Source of the DNA: Maritalea porphyrae
GTDB taxonomy: Bacteria > Pseudomonadota > Alphaproteobacteria > Rhizobiales > Devosiaceae
Length of the DNA stretch: 64,000 bases
NCBI RefSeq assembly: GCF_030159895.1
Contig: NZ_BSNI01000002.1
Location: 374,039 to 438,038 of the forward strand
Reading direction: 5' to 3'
Under the pieces are notes generated by a model. That model was not told the DNA's origin, ran no database searches, and was given only the letters and a program-made list of their open reading frames with translations. The translations under genes were made by a program, and so were the position numbers. This document shows positions 36,278-46,492 of the stretch, piece after piece; the stretch's first letter is position 1; each line of letters opens with the position of its first letter.

Positions 36278-36841
36278 ATGATTAAGTCAATTTTGAAGTC
36301 ATCAACTGCACTTGTAATGGCAGCAGGTATTGCTTTTGCAGCAGCGCCCGCATCAGCGGAAAATCCTATGGTTGGCGGCGCTCCAATGTACGAAACAATG
36401 AACATTGTTGAAAACGCCGTGAATTCAAAAGACCACACAACTTTGGTTGCCGCGGTAAAAGCTGCTGGTCTGGTCGAGACGCTGGCGTCCGAGGGTCCGT
36501 TTACAGTGTTTGCACCGGTAAATGACGCCTTTGCGGCTTTGCCCGAGGGCACAGTGGACACATTGTTGAAGCCTGAGAACAAAGAAATGCTGGTAAAAGT
36601 GCTAACCGCGCACGTTGCGGCTGGCAGTTGGACAGGCGCGGACATTATGGCCAAAGCGGAAGAGAATGGCGGCACATGGGCATTTAAAGCCGTAAGTGGC
36701 GACACGCTGACAGCACAGGTCCAAAATGGCCAGCTTTACATCATCGATGAAAATATGAATGCGGCAAAAGTCACAATTGCTGACGTGATACAGTCAAATG
36801 GTGTGATCCATGTTGTGAGCTCTGTATTGGTTCCAAAATAG
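36278..36841 (+). CDS. Secreted fasciclin (FAS1) domain protein next to the SigK-like module
   Basis: The 187-residue protein has a signal peptide (ending APASAEN) and one FAS1 domain with FTVFAPVNDAFAALPEGTVDTLLKPENKE and NGVIHVVSSVLVPK. It shares the FAS1 core with the two copies at 2373-3463 but is clearly separate in the N-terminal and middle parts. In Mycobacterium the SigK regulon includes MPT70 and MPT83, which are also fasciclin proteins, so control of this gene by the sigma factor upstream is a reasonable inference. Function at the cell surface is likely but unproven. Confidence 0.9.
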   Translation: MIKSILKSSTALVMAAGIAFAAAPASAENPMVGGAPMYETMNIVENAVNSKDHTTLVAAVKAAGLVETLASEGPFTVFAPVNDAFAALPEGTVDTLLKPENKEMLVKVLTAHVAAGSWTGADIMAKAEENGGTWAFKAVSGDTLTAQVQNGQLYIIDENMNAAKVTIADVIQSNGVIHVVSSVLVPK

Positions 36842-36853
36842 GTCAAAATGGAA

Positions 36854-36875
36854 GGTCGACCCTTCGGGGTCGGCC
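36854..36875 (+). other. Hairpin between the fasciclin and msrB genes
   Basis: GGTCGACCC pairs with GGGTCGGCC around a tight loop, one G-U pair. No T-run follows, so it is more likely a transcript stabiliser or partial attenuator than a full terminator. Confidence 0.5.
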
Positions 36876-36918
36876 ACCAAATTGCGACCATATTGACCCT
36901 GCACACGAAGGAAATGTC

Positions 36919-37452
36919 ATGAAAAACGACGGTAAAATCAATCGACGCAACTTGATAAAGAAGAGTGGTTTTTTGTTTGGCGGGTTTGCGGTAGCTGGTT
37001 TGGGCGCCAGTGCCTTTATTTGGCAAAGCGATGGCCAAAATAGTGCAATTGCGGCAGAGGGCAGTTTTGAGAGTGAGCGCACGCCCGATGAATGGAAGGC
37101 GCTACTTACAGAAAACCAATATTTTATTCTGCGTGAAGAAAAGACAGAGCGTCCCTACACATCTGTTTTACTTAAAGAAAACCGCAAAGGCACCTATCAT
37201 TGCGCTGGATGTGATCTGGCGGTCTATCCGTCCGACACAAAATATGAAAGCGGCACAGGCTGGCCAAGCTTTTGGGCATCGATTGAAAATGCCGTGCGCA
37301 CAAAGCCAGATAATACACTCTTTTCCGCTCGAACCGAGGTTCATTGCCGTCGTTGTGGCGGACATTTTGGTCATATATTTGATGATGGCCCAGAGCCAAC
37401 GGGTAAGCGCCATTGTCTTAATGGGTTGGCGCTGACTTTCAAGCCCGCCTAG
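36919..37452 (+). CDS. msrB: Tat-exported peptide-methionine (R)-S-oxide reductase
   Basis: The 177-residue enzyme reduces methionine-R-sulfoxide. The N-terminus reads NRRNLIKKSGFLFGG, a twin-arginine signal, followed by a hydrophobic stretch and an AxA-like site near residue 48, so export to the periplasm is predicted. The MsrB domain keeps both zinc CxxC pairs (CAGCDLAVY and CRRCGGHFGH) and the catalytic cysteine in RHCLNGLAL. Exported MsrB following the sigma/anti-sigma/fasciclin genes suggests a role in envelope oxidative damage. It lies 77 bases after the fasciclin gene. Confidence 0.9.
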   Translation: MKNDGKINRRNLIKKSGFLFGGFAVAGLGASAFIWQSDGQNSAIAAEGSFESERTPDEWKALLTENQYFILREEKTERPYTSVLLKENRKGTYHCAGCDLAVYPSDTKYESGTGWPSFWASIENAVRTKPDNTLFSARTEVHCRRCGGHFGHIFDDGPEPTGKRHCLNGLALTFKPA

Positions 37453-37505
37453 TCATTAGAACTTTAGCATTGCCGCGTCCCTTTGCCCCGGCGCTGCAAG
37501 AAAAG

Positions 37506-37544
37506 AAAAAGCGTGCGTTTTTCAAAAAAGGACGCACGCTTTTT
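37506..37544. terminator. Bidirectional terminator between msrB and hslU
   Basis: AAAAAGCGTGCGT and ACGCACGCTTTTT form a perfect 13-base stem around a 13-base loop. With A-runs and T-runs on both sides it can end transcription from msrB (rightward) and hslU (leftward). Confidence 0.88.
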
Positions 37545-37568
37545 CAGCATTCAGATTATGGGCACTTT

Positions 37569-38879
37569 CTAGAGAATAAAGCGGCTCAAATCAGTGTCGC
37601 CTGCCAATTCACCTACTTGCTTGCGCACATAATCGCCATCGATTTGGATGGTTTCGCCATTCTTATCTGGCGCGTCGAATGAAATTTCTTCAACCAATTT
37701 TTCCATCACAGTCTGCAGGCGCCGCGCGCCGATATTCTCAATCTTTGAGTTAATCGCCACAGCCAGCTCCGCGATCACATCAATCGCATCGTCGGTAAAA
37801 TCTAGCGTTACGCCTTCGGTGCCCATTAGCGCTACATATTGCTTGATCAGGCTGGCGTCTGTGTCATTGAGAATGCGCACAAAGTCTTCATGCACCAGCG
37901 CGCGCAGTTCAACGCGAATTGGCAAACGACCTTGCAACTCGGGCAGCAAATCAGAAGGCTTCGCCACATGAAACGCGCCGGAAGCAATGAACAAAATATG
38001 GTCAGTTTTCACAGGCCCATATTTGGTCGACACGGTGGTACCTTCAATCAAAGGCAACAGGTCGCGTTGCACCCCTTCACGGGACACATCGCCGCCAGAG
38101 CGGCCATCGCGCACGCATATTTTGTCGATTTCATCTAAGAAAACGATGCCGTGATTTTCAACCAGATCAATAGCGTCTGCTTTTACTTTGTCTTGATCAA
38201 GTAGCTTGTCTGCTTCTTCGTTGATCAGGATTTCGTAGCTATCTTTCACTTTCACTGTGCGTTTGACGCCGGGTTGTTTGAAAGCTTTGCCAAGCATGTC
38301 AGATAAATCGATCATGCCCATATTTGCGCCTGGCATGCCTGGAATTTCAAACATTCCATTACCTTGTGGCGCAGCCACTTCAATTTCGATTTCTTTGTCG
38401 TCCAACTCATTGCTTCGCAGTTTATTGCGGAAGCTTTCGCGCGTCGAAGGGGTGGCGGACTGGCCAACCAATGCGTCCAAAACCCGCTCCTCAGCTTGCA
38501 AATGCGCCTTGGCTTGCACTTCTTTTCGGCGTTTGTCGCGCAATAGGGAAATGCCGGCTTCCACCAGATCACGAACGATCTGTTCCACATCACGGCCCAC
38601 ATAGCCTACTTCGGTGAACTTGGTTGCTTCCACTTTTACAAAGGGCGCTTGCGCCAATTTGGCCAACCGCCGCGAAATTTCGGTTTTACCAACACCAGTT
38701 GGGCCAATCATTAGAATGTTTTTCGGGCTAACTTCCTGGCGCAAATCGCTATCAAGTTGTTGGCGGCGCCAACGGTTGCGCAGCGCCACGGCCACAGCAC
38801 GCTTTGCATCTTTTTGACCCACAATATAGCGGTCCAATTCAGATACGATTTCGCGTGGAGAAAAACTCAATTCACTCAT
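37569..38879 (-). CDS. hslU: ATP-dependent protease ATPase subunit HslU
   Basis: The 436-residue AAA+ unfoldase feeds HslV. It begins [35 protein letters not shown], with Walker [15 protein letters not shown] near residue 60, Walker [12 protein letters not shown] near 245, and a C-terminal tail ending DLSRFIL that activates HslV. The intermediate domain spans about 110-230. It follows the GNAT gene with a four-base overlap; hslV is one gene further upstream. Confidence 0.96.
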   Translation of the reverse strand: MSELSFSPREIVSELDRYIVGQKDAKRAVAVALRNRWRRQQLDSDLRQEVSPKNILMIGPTGVGKTEISRRLAKLAQAPFVKVEATKFTEVGYVGRDVEQIVRDLVEAGISLLRDKRRKEVQAKAHLQAEERVLDALVGQSATPSTRESFRNKLRSNELDDKEIEIEVAAPQGNGMFEIPGMPGANMGMIDLSDMLGKAFKQPGVKRTVKVKDSYEILINEEADKLLDQDKVKADAIDLVENHGIVFLDEIDKICVRDGRSGGDVSREGVQRDLLPLIEGTTVSTKYGPVKTDHILFIASGAFHVAKPSDLLPELQGRLPIRVELRALVHEDFVRILNDTDASLIKQYVALMGTEGVTLDFTDDAIDVIAELAVAINSKIENIGARRLQTVMEKLVEEISFDAPDKNGETIQIDGDYVRKQVGELAGDTDLSRFIL

Positions 38880-39397
38880 TCTTTTATCCCTTTCGGTGCC
38901 TCGTCTAAAAAGCGCACCATCAGTTCTTCATCTATATATTTGTTATGTACGAAAAGGCTGCGCGGCTCGACGCCATAGGTCTTAAAGCCTGCCTTTTCAT
39001 AGGATTTTTTCGCCGCCTCATTGTGGCTGCCAACGCCCAAATGCAATTGAACAATGCCTTTTGATTTCGCATGTTCGGCAATGTGATCGATAATCTGACC
39101 CGCTGCTCCTTTGCCACGCAGTTCTGGCGCGCAATACATGGAAATCACATAGGCACGGTGGCGCATCTTTAATCCGCGTTCGCGAAAATAGGCGCCGATG
39201 CCCAGTAGTTGATCGTCCACAAAGGCACCAAACGCCACCATGTCGGTTAGCCATTCTTCAAAGTGCGATACTGGTTTTGACACCAGTTCGTCATATGAAG
39301 AGCCAAATGCATCCGGATGCGTTTTGAACGCTTCAAGCCGTACGGTTCGAAACATCTGGGCATCACGTGCATCTAGGCGGCGAATGGCAAAATTCAT
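38876..39397 (-). CDS. GNAT-family N-acetyltransferase between hslU and hslV
   Basis: The 173-residue acetyltransferase has the acetyl-CoA-binding motif A ([26 protein letters not shown], containing RGKGAAG) near residue 95 and a motif B region with [24 protein letters not shown]. It overlaps both hslU and hslV by four bases, so all three are translated as a unit. Rhizobial hslVU operons often carry such a gene. Its substrate is unknown; acetylation of protease substrates or ribosomal proteins would be guesses. Confidence 0.9.
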   Translation of the reverse strand: MNFAIRRLDARDAQMFRTVRLEAFKTHPDAFGSSYDELVSKPVSHFEEWLTDMVAFGAFVDDQLLGIGAYFRERGLKMRHRAYVISMYCAPELRGKGAAGQIIDHIAEHAKSKGIVQLHLGVGSHNEAAKKSYEKAGFKTYGVEPRSLFVHNKYIDEELMVRFLDEAPKGIKE

Positions 39398-39957
39398 GCG
39401 TCCAAATCTATCGTTTCAACGGTTAGACTTTCATTGGTGTAAACACATATGTCTGCCGCAATCTTCATGGCACGGCGTGCCACATCTTCTGCGTCATAGT
39501 CCGTGTCCATCAAAGCGCTTGCCGCGGCTAGGGCATAATTGCCACCAGAGCCAATGCCCATCACACCGCTATCGGGCGACAAAACGTCACCTGTGCCGGT
39601 TAGAACAAGGCTATCGGATTTGTCTGCGACAATCATCATGGCTTCTAGACGGCGCAAATAGCGGTCTGTGCGCCAATCTTTGGCCAATTCAACGCAGGCG
39701 CGCATCAATTGATCAGGATATTGTTCTAGTTTTGCTTCGAGGCGTTCAAAAAGGGTGAAGGCATCCGCAGTAGCTCCTGCAAATCCTGTAATGACTTTTC
39801 CACCAGCTAAGCGCCGTACTTTACGCGCGCCATGTTTAATCACTGTCGGGCCCAATGAGACTTGGCCATCTCCAGCCACAACCACTTTATTGTTCTTGCG
39901 AACCGTCAAAATAGTTGTGCCGCGCCATCCCGCTGAACCTTGCTGATTTTGTTGCAT
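39394..39957 (-). CDS. hslV: ATP-dependent protease peptidase subunit HslV
   Basis: The 187-residue proteasome-like peptidase has its catalytic threonine in [25 protein letters not shown]. The mature enzyme should start at one of the two Thr residues (about positions 14-15) after removal of a short leader, as seen in other alphaproteobacteria. It assembles as a double hexamer with HslU. It heads the leftward hslV-GNAT-hslU operon and is divergent from hisB. Confidence 0.95.
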   Translation of the reverse strand: MQQNQQGSAGWRGTTILTVRKNNKVVVAGDGQVSLGPTVIKHGARKVRRLAGGKVITGFAGATADAFTLFERLEAKLEQYPDQLMRACVELAKDWRTDRYLRRLEAMMIVADKSDSLVLTGTGDVLSPDSGVMGIGSGGNYALAAASALMDTDYDAEDVARRAMKIAADICVYTNESLTVETIDLDA

Positions 39958-40129
39958 AGTTTGATTTTCTCCTGCAATAACCGTTCCTATTTAGGACTTC
40001 TGCGGCCAATTACAATCACTTCGCGACTTTAGCGACTTTTCGCCCGCAACAAGAGGTGCTAATAAGACGCGACAAATTCTAAAGGCGAAGCGATATCGAA
40101 CGCTTCAAGACAAAAGGTTGGCTAAGACC

Positions 40130-40717
40130 ATGCGCCAAGCAAAACTGACCCGCAAGACCAATGAGACAGATATTTCTGTATCCGTTGATTTGGATGGTAC
40201 AGGTAAATCAAACATCAATACAGGTGTTGGTTTTCTCGATCATATGCTGGATCAGGTTGCTCGACATGGCATGATCGATATCGACATTAAAGCCAATGGC
40301 GATTTGCACATTGATGCGCACCACACCACAGAAGATGTGGGCATTGCGCTTGGCCAAGCCATCAAAGAGGCTTTGGGCGACAAAAAAGGCATCCGCCGCT
40401 ACGCCTCATGCGATTTGCCAATGGATGAAGCCTTGTCTCGTGCGGCGTTGGATATTTCAGGTCGCCCTTTCCTTGTGTGGCGCGTTGAGTTTAAACGCGA
40501 CAAGGTTGGCGATTTTGACACGGAACTGTTCCAAGAATGGTTCCAGGCATTTGCCATGAATGCAGGCATCACCTTGCATGTGGAAAATGTCTATGGCGAC
40601 AATGCCCATCATATCGCAGAAAGCTGCTTTAAAGCGTTGGCCCGTGCCTTGCGCGACGCCATCGAAATCGACCCGCGCAACGCGGACAGAATTCCTTCCA
40701 CCAAGGGCGTGCTTTAG
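40130..40717 (+). CDS. hisB: Imidazoleglycerol-phosphate dehydratase
   Basis: The 195-residue stand-alone HisB performs step 6 of histidine synthesis. Its manganese-binding histidines sit in [36 protein letters not shown] and, near the end, the [24 protein letters not shown] stretch. I choose ATG 40130 as start; a TTG four codons upstream is in frame but lacks a ribosome site. There is no fused phosphatase domain, which is normal outside enteric bacteria. It begins the hisB-DUF2628-hisHAFE-coaA run. Confidence 0.95.
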   Translation: MRQAKLTRKTNETDISVSVDLDGTGKSNINTGVGFLDHMLDQVARHGMIDIDIKANGDLHIDAHHTTEDVGIALGQAIKEALGDKKGIRRYASCDLPMDEALSRAALDISGRPFLVWRVEFKRDKVGDFDTELFQEWFQAFAMNAGITLHVENVYGDNAHHIAESCFKALARALRDAIEIDPRNADRIPSTKGVL

Positions 40718-40751
40718 CACATAAGCCTTTGGGCAGATATTCGAGGCGAAT

Positions 40752-41240
40752 ATGAGCCTTTTTGCCATTTACGCAAAACCAGCGGCACCTGACCTGCCGC
40801 AAACTTTGGCCAATGAAGAAGTTGAAGTGATCAAAGATCGTTTCTCCATCTTTGCGTGCCTGCTCACCCCCATTTGGTGTGTCTGGCACAAGCTTTGGCT
40901 TGAGTTGGTCGCCTATGTCGGCGTTGCCTTCGTCTTGGGCTTTGTAGCCTTCTTTGTGGGTGAAAGCGCATCGGCTTGGGTTGGCTTTTTGGTGGCCGTC
41001 CTTATTGGGTTGGAGGCATCTTCCATACGCGGCTATGCCTTGCAGCGAAAAGGCTATTTGTTCAAAGGTGGCGTGCTGGCCCAATCAGCGCGAGATGCGG
41101 AATGGTGCTATGTGGCGGGACAATTGGACCAACCGACCAAGAAAGCGTCGGAAACGCCCCCTTCAACGAGCGATCAGGCCCCTACGAATATTTCAACAAC
41201 GCTCTTGTCAAATGAGCGCCCGTCAGGAGCCATACAATGA
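40752..41240 (+). CDS. DUF2628-family membrane protein
   Basis: The 161-residue protein has a conserved hydrophobic core of two to three membrane helices (FSIFACLLTPIWCVWHKLWLE, then VGVAFVLGFVAFFVG and WVGFLVAVLIGLEAS) and a polar tail. This is the DUF2628 family, commonly encoded between hisB and hisH in Rhizobiales. The function is unknown. It overlaps hisH by four bases. Confidence 0.85.
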   Translation: MSLFAIYAKPAAPDLPQTLANEEVEVIKDRFSIFACLLTPIWCVWHKLWLELVAYVGVAFVLGFVAFFVGESASAWVGFLVAVLIGLEASSIRGYALQRKGYLFKGGVLAQSARDAEWCYVAGQLDQPTKKASETPPSTSDQAPTNISTTLLSNERPSGAIQ

Positions 41241-41893
41241 GCCAGAAAATCGTAATCGTTGACTATGGTGCTGGGAACTTGAAATCAGCGCAAAATGCCA
41301 CTCAACGTGCTGCGCGTGAGCTGGGCGGTGGGTTTGAAGTTGTGGTATCAAGCGACCCCAAAGATGTGCAAAATGCTGACCGGGTTATCTTGCCGGGCGT
41401 TGGCGCCTTTGCTGATTGTATGGCGGGGCTAACCGCTGTTGAGGGTATGATCGAAGCAATGCACAAGCGCGTGATTTTGGACGCCGTGCCGTTCCTTGGC
41501 ATTTGCGTGGGCATGCAATTGCTGGCCAGCGAGGGCCGCGAGAAGATTTATACCCATGGCCTTGATTGGATCCCGGGGATCGTCAAACATATCGAGCCGA
41601 ACGACAAAACGCTTAAAGTGCCGCATATGGGGTGGAACACGCTCACCCAAACCAATCCACACCCAATGCTGGATGATTTGGATATCGGGCCAGATGGTTT
41701 AAACGCCTATTTCGTTCACTCTTATCACTTTGAAGTGGCGGACCCAGCTCATCTGCTGGCAACGGTTGAATATGGGCAAACGCTCACAGCTATTGTTGGG
41801 CGCGATAATCTGATTGCCACCCAATTTCACCCAGAAAAGAGCCAAAGCCTTGGCTTAAAGTTCATTTCAAATTTCCTCAATTGGTCGCTTTAA
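41237..41893 (+). CDS. hisH: Imidazole glycerol phosphate synthase, glutaminase subunit HisH
   Basis: The 218-residue class I glutamine amidotransferase supplies ammonia to HisF. The oxyanion and nucleophile region is [12 protein letters not shown] with the catalytic Cys near residue 88, and the His-Glu pair is in TQFHPEKSQ near 200. Together with HisF it makes imidazole glycerol phosphate and the purine intermediate AICAR. Confidence 0.95.
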   Translation: MSQKIVIVDYGAGNLKSAQNATQRAARELGGGFEVVVSSDPKDVQNADRVILPGVGAFADCMAGLTAVEGMIEAMHKRVILDAVPFLGICVGMQLLASEGREKIYTHGLDWIPGIVKHIEPNDKTLKVPHMGWNTLTQTNPHPMLDDLDIGPDGLNAYFVHSYHFEVADPAHLLATVEYGQTLTAIVGRDNLIATQFHPEKSQSLGLKFISNFLNWSL

Positions 41894-41909
41894 CGAAAGG
41901 CCGCGTAAA

Positions 41910-42641
41910 ATGATTTTGTTTCCAGCGATCGATTTGAAAGACGGCAAATGTGTGCGCCTACAAAAAGGCGACATGGATGCGGTGACCGTGTTTAACGACA
42001 ATCCAGCCGACCAGGCCAAGCAATTTGAAGATCAAGGCTTTGAATATCTTCATGTAGTCGATCTAAATGGCGCCTTTGCTGGCGAAAGCGTCAATGGTGA
42101 TGCAGTTGAAGCCATCATTAGATCGGTTGAAATGCCGGTACAATTGGGTGGTGGCATTCGCACCATCGACCATATTCAAGCGTGGCTCGACCGTGGGCTT
42201 GCCCGTGTGATTTTGGGCACAATCGCTGTGCGTGACCCTGAATTGGTCAAAGAAGCGTGTAAGAAGTTCCCTGGCCAAATTGCAGTGGGCATTGATGCTC
42301 GTGGTGGCAAAGTGGCCGTTGAAGGTTGGGCCGAAACGTCTGAACTTGATGTGATCGAACTGGCGAAAAAATTTGAAGGCGCTGGTGTGGCGGCCATCAT
42401 TTTCACTGACATTGATCGTGATGGAATTCTCACCGGTATCAATTGGGATGCAACGCTTGAACTTGCGAAAGCGGTTTCCATTCCGGTGGTTGCATCAGGC
42501 GGCTTGGCGTCAATGGATGACATTGAGATAATGACAAAACCGGAAATGCAGGTGCTTGAAGGCGCGATTTCTGGCCGTGCGCTTTATGACGGCCGAATTG
42601 ATGTGCCGTTAGCGCTGCAAAAGATCAAGGATGCATCATGA
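41910..42641 (+). CDS. hisA: Phosphoribosylformimino-AICAR-ribotide isomerase HisA
   Basis: The 243-residue TIM-barrel enzyme has the half-barrel phosphate-binding motifs VQLGGGIRT and VVASGGLAS, with the catalytic Asp pair near the strand ends ([14 protein letters not shown] and IFTDIDRDG). It isomerises the substrate of HisF/HisH. It follows hisH by 16 bases and overlaps hisF by four. Confidence 0.95.
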   Translation: MILFPAIDLKDGKCVRLQKGDMDAVTVFNDNPADQAKQFEDQGFEYLHVVDLNGAFAGESVNGDAVEAIIRSVEMPVQLGGGIRTIDHIQAWLDRGLARVILGTIAVRDPELVKEACKKFPGQIAVGIDARGGKVAVEGWAETSELDVIELAKKFEGAGVAAIIFTDIDRDGILTGINWDATLELAKAVSIPVVASGGLASMDDIEIMTKPEMQVLEGAISGRALYDGRIDVPLALQKIKDAS

Positions 42642-43438
42642 CCCTTAAAACCCGTCTCATTCCATGCCTTGATGTCAAAGACGGTCGCGTTGTCAAAGGC
42701 GTAAACTTCGTTGACCTCGTTGATGCTGGTGATCCGGTTGAATCAGCAATTGCTTATGATGCGGCTGGCGCCGACGAATTATGCTTCTTGGATATCACCG
42801 CAAGCCATGAAGGCCGCGAAACGATCTATGATGTAGTCGCACGTACCGCAGCGCATTGCTTCATGCCTCTAACGGTTGGCGGTGGCATCCGCACCGTAGA
42901 AGACATCCGAAAACTGCTATTGTCTGGCGCGGATAAGGTATCGATCAATTCAGCGGCCGTAAAAGACCCAGATTTCATCAATCGTGCCGCCGACAAGTTT
43001 GGCAATCAATGCATTGTGGTATCGGTTGACGCCAAACGTCGCGCCGAGGATGCGCTGGTGGAGGGGCAATCCAAGTGGGAAATCTATACCCATGGGGGCC
43101 GCAACGCTACGGGCATTGATGCGATTGAATTTGCCAAGGATATGGTCAAACGCGGGGCAGGGGAGCTGCTGGTGACCTCGATGGATCGTGACGGCACAAA
43201 AATTGGTTTTGATCTGGAATTGACCCGCGCCATTTCAGATGCGGTGGAAGTGCCGGTGATCGCCTCTGGTGGCGTTGGTACACTCGATCACCTGGTAGAT
43301 GGGGTCAATGAGGGCCGCGCCAGCGCCGTACTGGCTGCATCCATATTCCACTTTGGCACCTACTCCATTGGTGAGGCCAAACAGCACATGGCCCAAAGTG
43401 GTATTGCGGTGCGCCAAGACAATGTGGCTAAAGGATAG
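42638..43438 (+). CDS. hisF: Imidazole glycerol phosphate synthase, cyclase subunit HisF
   Basis: The 266-residue TIM barrel closes the imidazole ring. Typical features are [20 protein letters not shown] at the N-terminus with catalytic Asp, LTVGGGIRT, and [17 protein letters not shown] with the second catalytic Asp. Its start overlaps the hisA stop (ATGA). It is paired with HisH in an ammonia-channelling complex. Confidence 0.96.
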   Translation: MTLKTRLIPCLDVKDGRVVKGVNFVDLVDAGDPVESAIAYDAAGADELCFLDITASHEGRETIYDVVARTAAHCFMPLTVGGGIRTVEDIRKLLLSGADKVSINSAAVKDPDFINRAADKFGNQCIVVSVDAKRRAEDALVEGQSKWEIYTHGGRNATGIDAIEFAKDMVKRGAGELLVTSMDRDGTKIGFDLELTRAISDAVEVPVIASGGVGTLDHLVDGVNEGRASAVLAASIFHFGTYSIGEAKQHMAQSGIAVRQDNVAKG

Positions 43439-43441
43439 GCT

Positions 43442-43759
43442 ATGACATTTACCCTAAGTGATCTCGAACAGATCATCGCCACCAAATCCGCCGCATCACC
43501 GGATAAATCCTATACGGCGAAGCTGTTGCAGAACAACGGCAAAGAGGCGGCGAAAAAGCTTGGGGAAGAAGCGGTGGAAACCGTGATCGCGGCGATCAGC
43601 AATGACCGCGCGGAATTGACCAAAGAAGCCGCCGACGTGCTTTATCACTTGCTTGTGGTGCTAAAAGGCAATCAGGTGCCATTGGATGATGTTTTGGCCG
43701 AGTTGGAGCGCCGCACAGCGCAGTCAGGCTTGGCCGAAAAGGCATCCAGAAAGAGGTAA
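43442..43759 (+). CDS. hisE: Phosphoribosyl-ATP pyrophosphatase HisE
   Basis: The 105-residue all-alpha enzyme of the MazG-like fold carries out the second step of histidine synthesis. The metal-binding signature [33 protein letters not shown] occupies residues about 38-72. It starts three bases after hisF and is followed at once by coaA. Confidence 0.94.
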   Translation: MTFTLSDLEQIIATKSAASPDKSYTAKLLQNNGKEAAKKLGEEAVETVIAAISNDRAELTKEAADVLYHLLVVLKGNQVPLDDVLAELERRTAQSGLAEKASRKR

Positions 43760-43762
43760 GGT

Positions 43763-44719
43763 TTGGACCAGATCACCAACGCATCCTACCCATCGCCCTA
43801 TTACCAGTTTTCAAAAACGGAATGGGCGGCGCTCCGCGCTGGAGAGCCGATGACGTTGACCGCAGAAGATCTGGTGCGACTACAGTCTCTGAACGACCCT
43901 ATTTCTTTAAGTGAGGCTGAAAAAGTCTATTTGCCGATTACGCGGCTTTTGTCGTTCTATGTGGAAGCAGTGCAGGGCCTGCACTTGGCGGCTGGCAAAT
44001 TCTTGCAGCACAATGGCGATAAGGCACCCTTTATTATTGGGGTTGCCGGGTCTGTGTCGGTCGGAAAATCCACCACAGCGCGAATTTTGCGCGCACTGTT
44101 GCAGCGCTGGCCCTCTTCGCCACAAGTTGATTTGGTAACGACAGACGGGTTTTTGTTGCCCAATGCCGAACTTGAAAAGCGCGGGCTGATGGAGCGTAAG
44201 GGCTTCCCTGAAAGCTATGATCGCGGTGCCTTTTTGAAGTTCTTAGCGCAGATCAAAGCGGGCGAACCCAATGTCAGCGTGCCCACTTATTCGCACCTCG
44301 TTTATGATGTGGTGCCCGGTGAAGAAGTGGTCGTGGATCGCCCCAATATCCTCATTGTTGAGGGTTTGAACATCTTGCAGCCTGGTGAATTGCCCAAAGA
44401 TGGCAAACCGATCCTGTTTGCCTCAGACTATCTGGATTTCTCCGTCTATATCGACGCCGAAGAACCCAACTTGCGCAAATGGTATGTGGAGCGGTTTTTG
44501 CGCTTGCGCGAAACGGCCTTCCGTGACCCAACAAGCTTCTTTCATCAGTTTTCAAAGCTCAGCATTGATGAAGCCAAGGAGCTCGCGGTATCGATTTGGG
44601 AACAGATCAATTTGCCCAACTTGGTCGACAATATTCTGCCCACCCGCGGACGCGCGGACTTGATCCTCACCAAAGGCTTGGATCACACCATCGATAAGGT
44701 TGCTTTGCGTAAACTCTAG
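43763..44719 (+). CDS. coaA: Pantothenate kinase (type I)
   Basis: The 318-residue enzyme starts coenzyme A synthesis by phosphorylating pantothenate. Walker A is [17 protein letters not shown] near residue 95; [13 protein letters not shown] and the KGFPESYD motif follow, all type I features. The start is TTG 43763 with AGAGG upstream, giving the expected N-terminus ([15 protein letters not shown]). It ends the his operon and is convergent with the adenosine kinase gene, five bases apart. Confidence 0.95.
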   Translation: MDQITNASYPSPYYQFSKTEWAALRAGEPMTLTAEDLVRLQSLNDPISLSEAEKVYLPITRLLSFYVEAVQGLHLAAGKFLQHNGDKAPFIIGVAGSVSVGKSTTARILRALLQRWPSSPQVDLVTTDGFLLPNAELEKRGLMERKGFPESYDRGAFLKFLAQIKAGEPNVSVPTYSHLVYDVVPGEEVVVDRPNILIVEGLNILQPGELPKDGKPILFASDYLDFSVYIDAEEPNLRKWYVERFLRLRETAFRDPTSFFHQFSKLSIDEAKELAVSIWEQINLPNLVDNILPTRGRADLILTKGLDHTIDKVALRKL

Positions 44720-44724
44720 TCGAC

Positions 44725-45729
44725 CTAAAGCGCTAAACGGTTCTGTGTCGCTAGATCTTTTAGACTTACATTTGGGCGTGCACCCACGTGCGAAATCACC
44801 TCAGAAGCACTTAAGCAGCCAAGCGATAGGCTTTGCTCCATGGTTTGGCCGCGTGCCAACCCATAAAGAAAGCCCGATGCAAATAGATCGCCGGCGCCGG
44901 TTACATCTTCCACCTGTTCAACTGCAAATGCGGGCACTTCGCTCACTTCACCATCTTTGATGGCCATGGCGCCTTTTGCACCTAGCGTAATCGCGACAGT
45001 GGAACAGTCTTTTTGAACGGCTGCGATCGCCTCATTGAGATCGCCCACCTGATAAAGCGATTTGATCTCATCATCATTGGCCAGCAAAACATCAATGGTT
45101 TTATCACGAATAAGACCAACAAATTCATCACGGAAACGATCAACGCAAAATGGGTCAGACAGGGTGATACCGGTCTTGCGGCCATGTTTGTGCGCCAATT
45201 CGCCAGCCTTCACAAATGCCCGCTTGGCCTCTGGCGGGTCCCACAAATATCCTTCCATAAAGGTCAATGCAGATGCGGCAATCAAGTCCTCGTCCATGTC
45301 AGCTACAGTGAGCTCTTGGCAGGCGCCAAGATAGGTGTTCATGGTGCGCTCCCCGTCCGGGGTAATCACAATCATTGAGCGCGCAGTGGAGGTGCCATGG
45401 ATCAGGGTTGGCGTATTGTAAAAGACGCCCGCCTTTGTGAGGTCTTTGCGATAAATATTGCCCAAATCATCTTCGGCGACTTTGCCGATAAAAGCGCCAT
45501 TGCCGCCCAGTGAAGACACGCCAACCGCCGTGTTGCAGCATGAACCGCCTGAAATATGTTGTGGGCTGCCGGGCAAGCGAGAATAGAGATATTCGGAGCG
45601 TTCCGCGTCCACCAAATGCATAATGGATTTGTCCATGCCTTCTTTTTCCAGGAAGGCATCATCAACTTTTGCAAACACATCCACAATGGCATTGCCAATC
45701 GTGAGCACATCGAACTTGGCATCTGCCAT
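44725..45729 (-). CDS. PfkB-family sugar/nucleoside kinase, probably adenosine kinase
   Basis: The 334-residue ribokinase-fold protein begins MADAKFDVLTIGNAIVDVFAKVDD and has the PfkB C-terminal signature VEDVTGAGDLFASGFLYGLARG with its catalytic Asp. In rhizobia this subfamily is annotated as adenosine kinase or generic carbohydrate kinase; the exact substrate is not decided by sequence. I place the start at ATG 45729, which has GGAG eight bases upstream, rather than the open frame beginning at 45786. It precedes coaA convergently. Confidence 0.88.
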   Translation of the reverse strand: MADAKFDVLTIGNAIVDVFAKVDDAFLEKEGMDKSIMHLVDAERSEYLYSRLPGSPQHISGGSCCNTAVGVSSLGGNGAFIGKVAEDDLGNIYRKDLTKAGVFYNTPTLIHGTSTARSMIVITPDGERTMNTYLGACQELTVADMDEDLIAASALTFMEGYLWDPPEAKRAFVKAGELAHKHGRKTGITLSDPFCVDRFRDEFVGLIRDKTIDVLLANDDEIKSLYQVGDLNEAIAAVQKDCSTVAITLGAKGAMAIKDGEVSEVPAFAVEQVEDVTGAGDLFASGFLYGLARGQTMEQSLSLGCLSASEVISHVGARPNVSLKDLATQNRLAL

Positions 45730-45796
45730 ATCATTTTCTCCAAAGATCGCCCGGTTTTCTTTTAGTGCGCTCGGCGCACGGGTCAACCGCTAACCC

Positions 45797-46453
45797 TTAA
45801 GGTTCTAGGACTTTGTCCTTAAATTTGCATTGATCAATGATTATGCAGCGATAGCATTCCGGTTTACGCGCTTTGCAGATATATCGCCCGTGTAAAATCA
45901 GCCAATGGTGCGCATGTAGCAAAAACTCTTTGGGAATGATCCGCTCAAGCAGCAATTCAACCGCTAACGGGGTCTTGCCTGGGGCAAGGCCTGTACGGTT
46001 TGAAATGCGAAACAGATGGGTATCCACAGCGATTGTCGGATGACCAAATGCGATGTTGAGGACCACATTTGCTGTTTTTCGCCCCACCCCCGGTAAGGCT
46101 TCTAGTTCATCACGTGTCTGCGGTACTTGGCTATTGTGTTTTTCGATTAGTTCTTTGCAAAGAGCATAGACATTTTTCGCTTTGTTGCGAAAAAGCCCGA
46201 TCGTCTTGATATAGTCGCGAATTTTCTCTTCGCCCAACCCGTACATCAGTTCGGGGGTCGGCGCGATTTCAAATAGGGATCTCGTGGCTTTGTTGACCCC
46301 CACATCGGTTGCCTGTGCGCTCAAAACCACTGCCACCAACAAGGTGAACTCGTTCACATAATCGAGTTCCCCTTGCGGTTCAGGGTCATTCGCGGCAAAA
46401 TTGGCGAACATCTGATGGATGGTCTGTTTCGTAAGGCGTGAGCGTTTAGCCAT
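45797..46453 (-). CDS. nth: Endonuclease III
   Basis: The 218-residue DNA glycosylase/AP lyase removes oxidised pyrimidines. The helix-hairpin-helix LEALPGVGRKTANVVLN contains the catalytic lysine near residue 127, the catalytic Asp is in FGHPTIAVDTHLFRISNR, and the iron-sulfur cluster cysteines follow the C-x6-C-x2-C-x5-C pattern at the C-terminus (CKARKPECYRCIIIDQC). All features of an active enzyme are present. Confidence 0.96.
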   Translation of the reverse strand: MAKRSRLTKQTIHQMFANFAANDPEPQGELDYVNEFTLLVAVVLSAQATDVGVNKATRSLFEIAPTPELMYGLGEEKIRDYIKTIGLFRNKAKNVYALCKELIEKHNSQVPQTRDELEALPGVGRKTANVVLNIAFGHPTIAVDTHLFRISNRTGLAPGKTPLAVELLLERIIPKEFLLHAHHWLILHGRYICKARKPECYRCIIIDQCKFKDKVLEP

Positions 46454-46492
46454 AGCAATCGCGTTTCTGGTTCAAGACCATTAGATTAGGGC

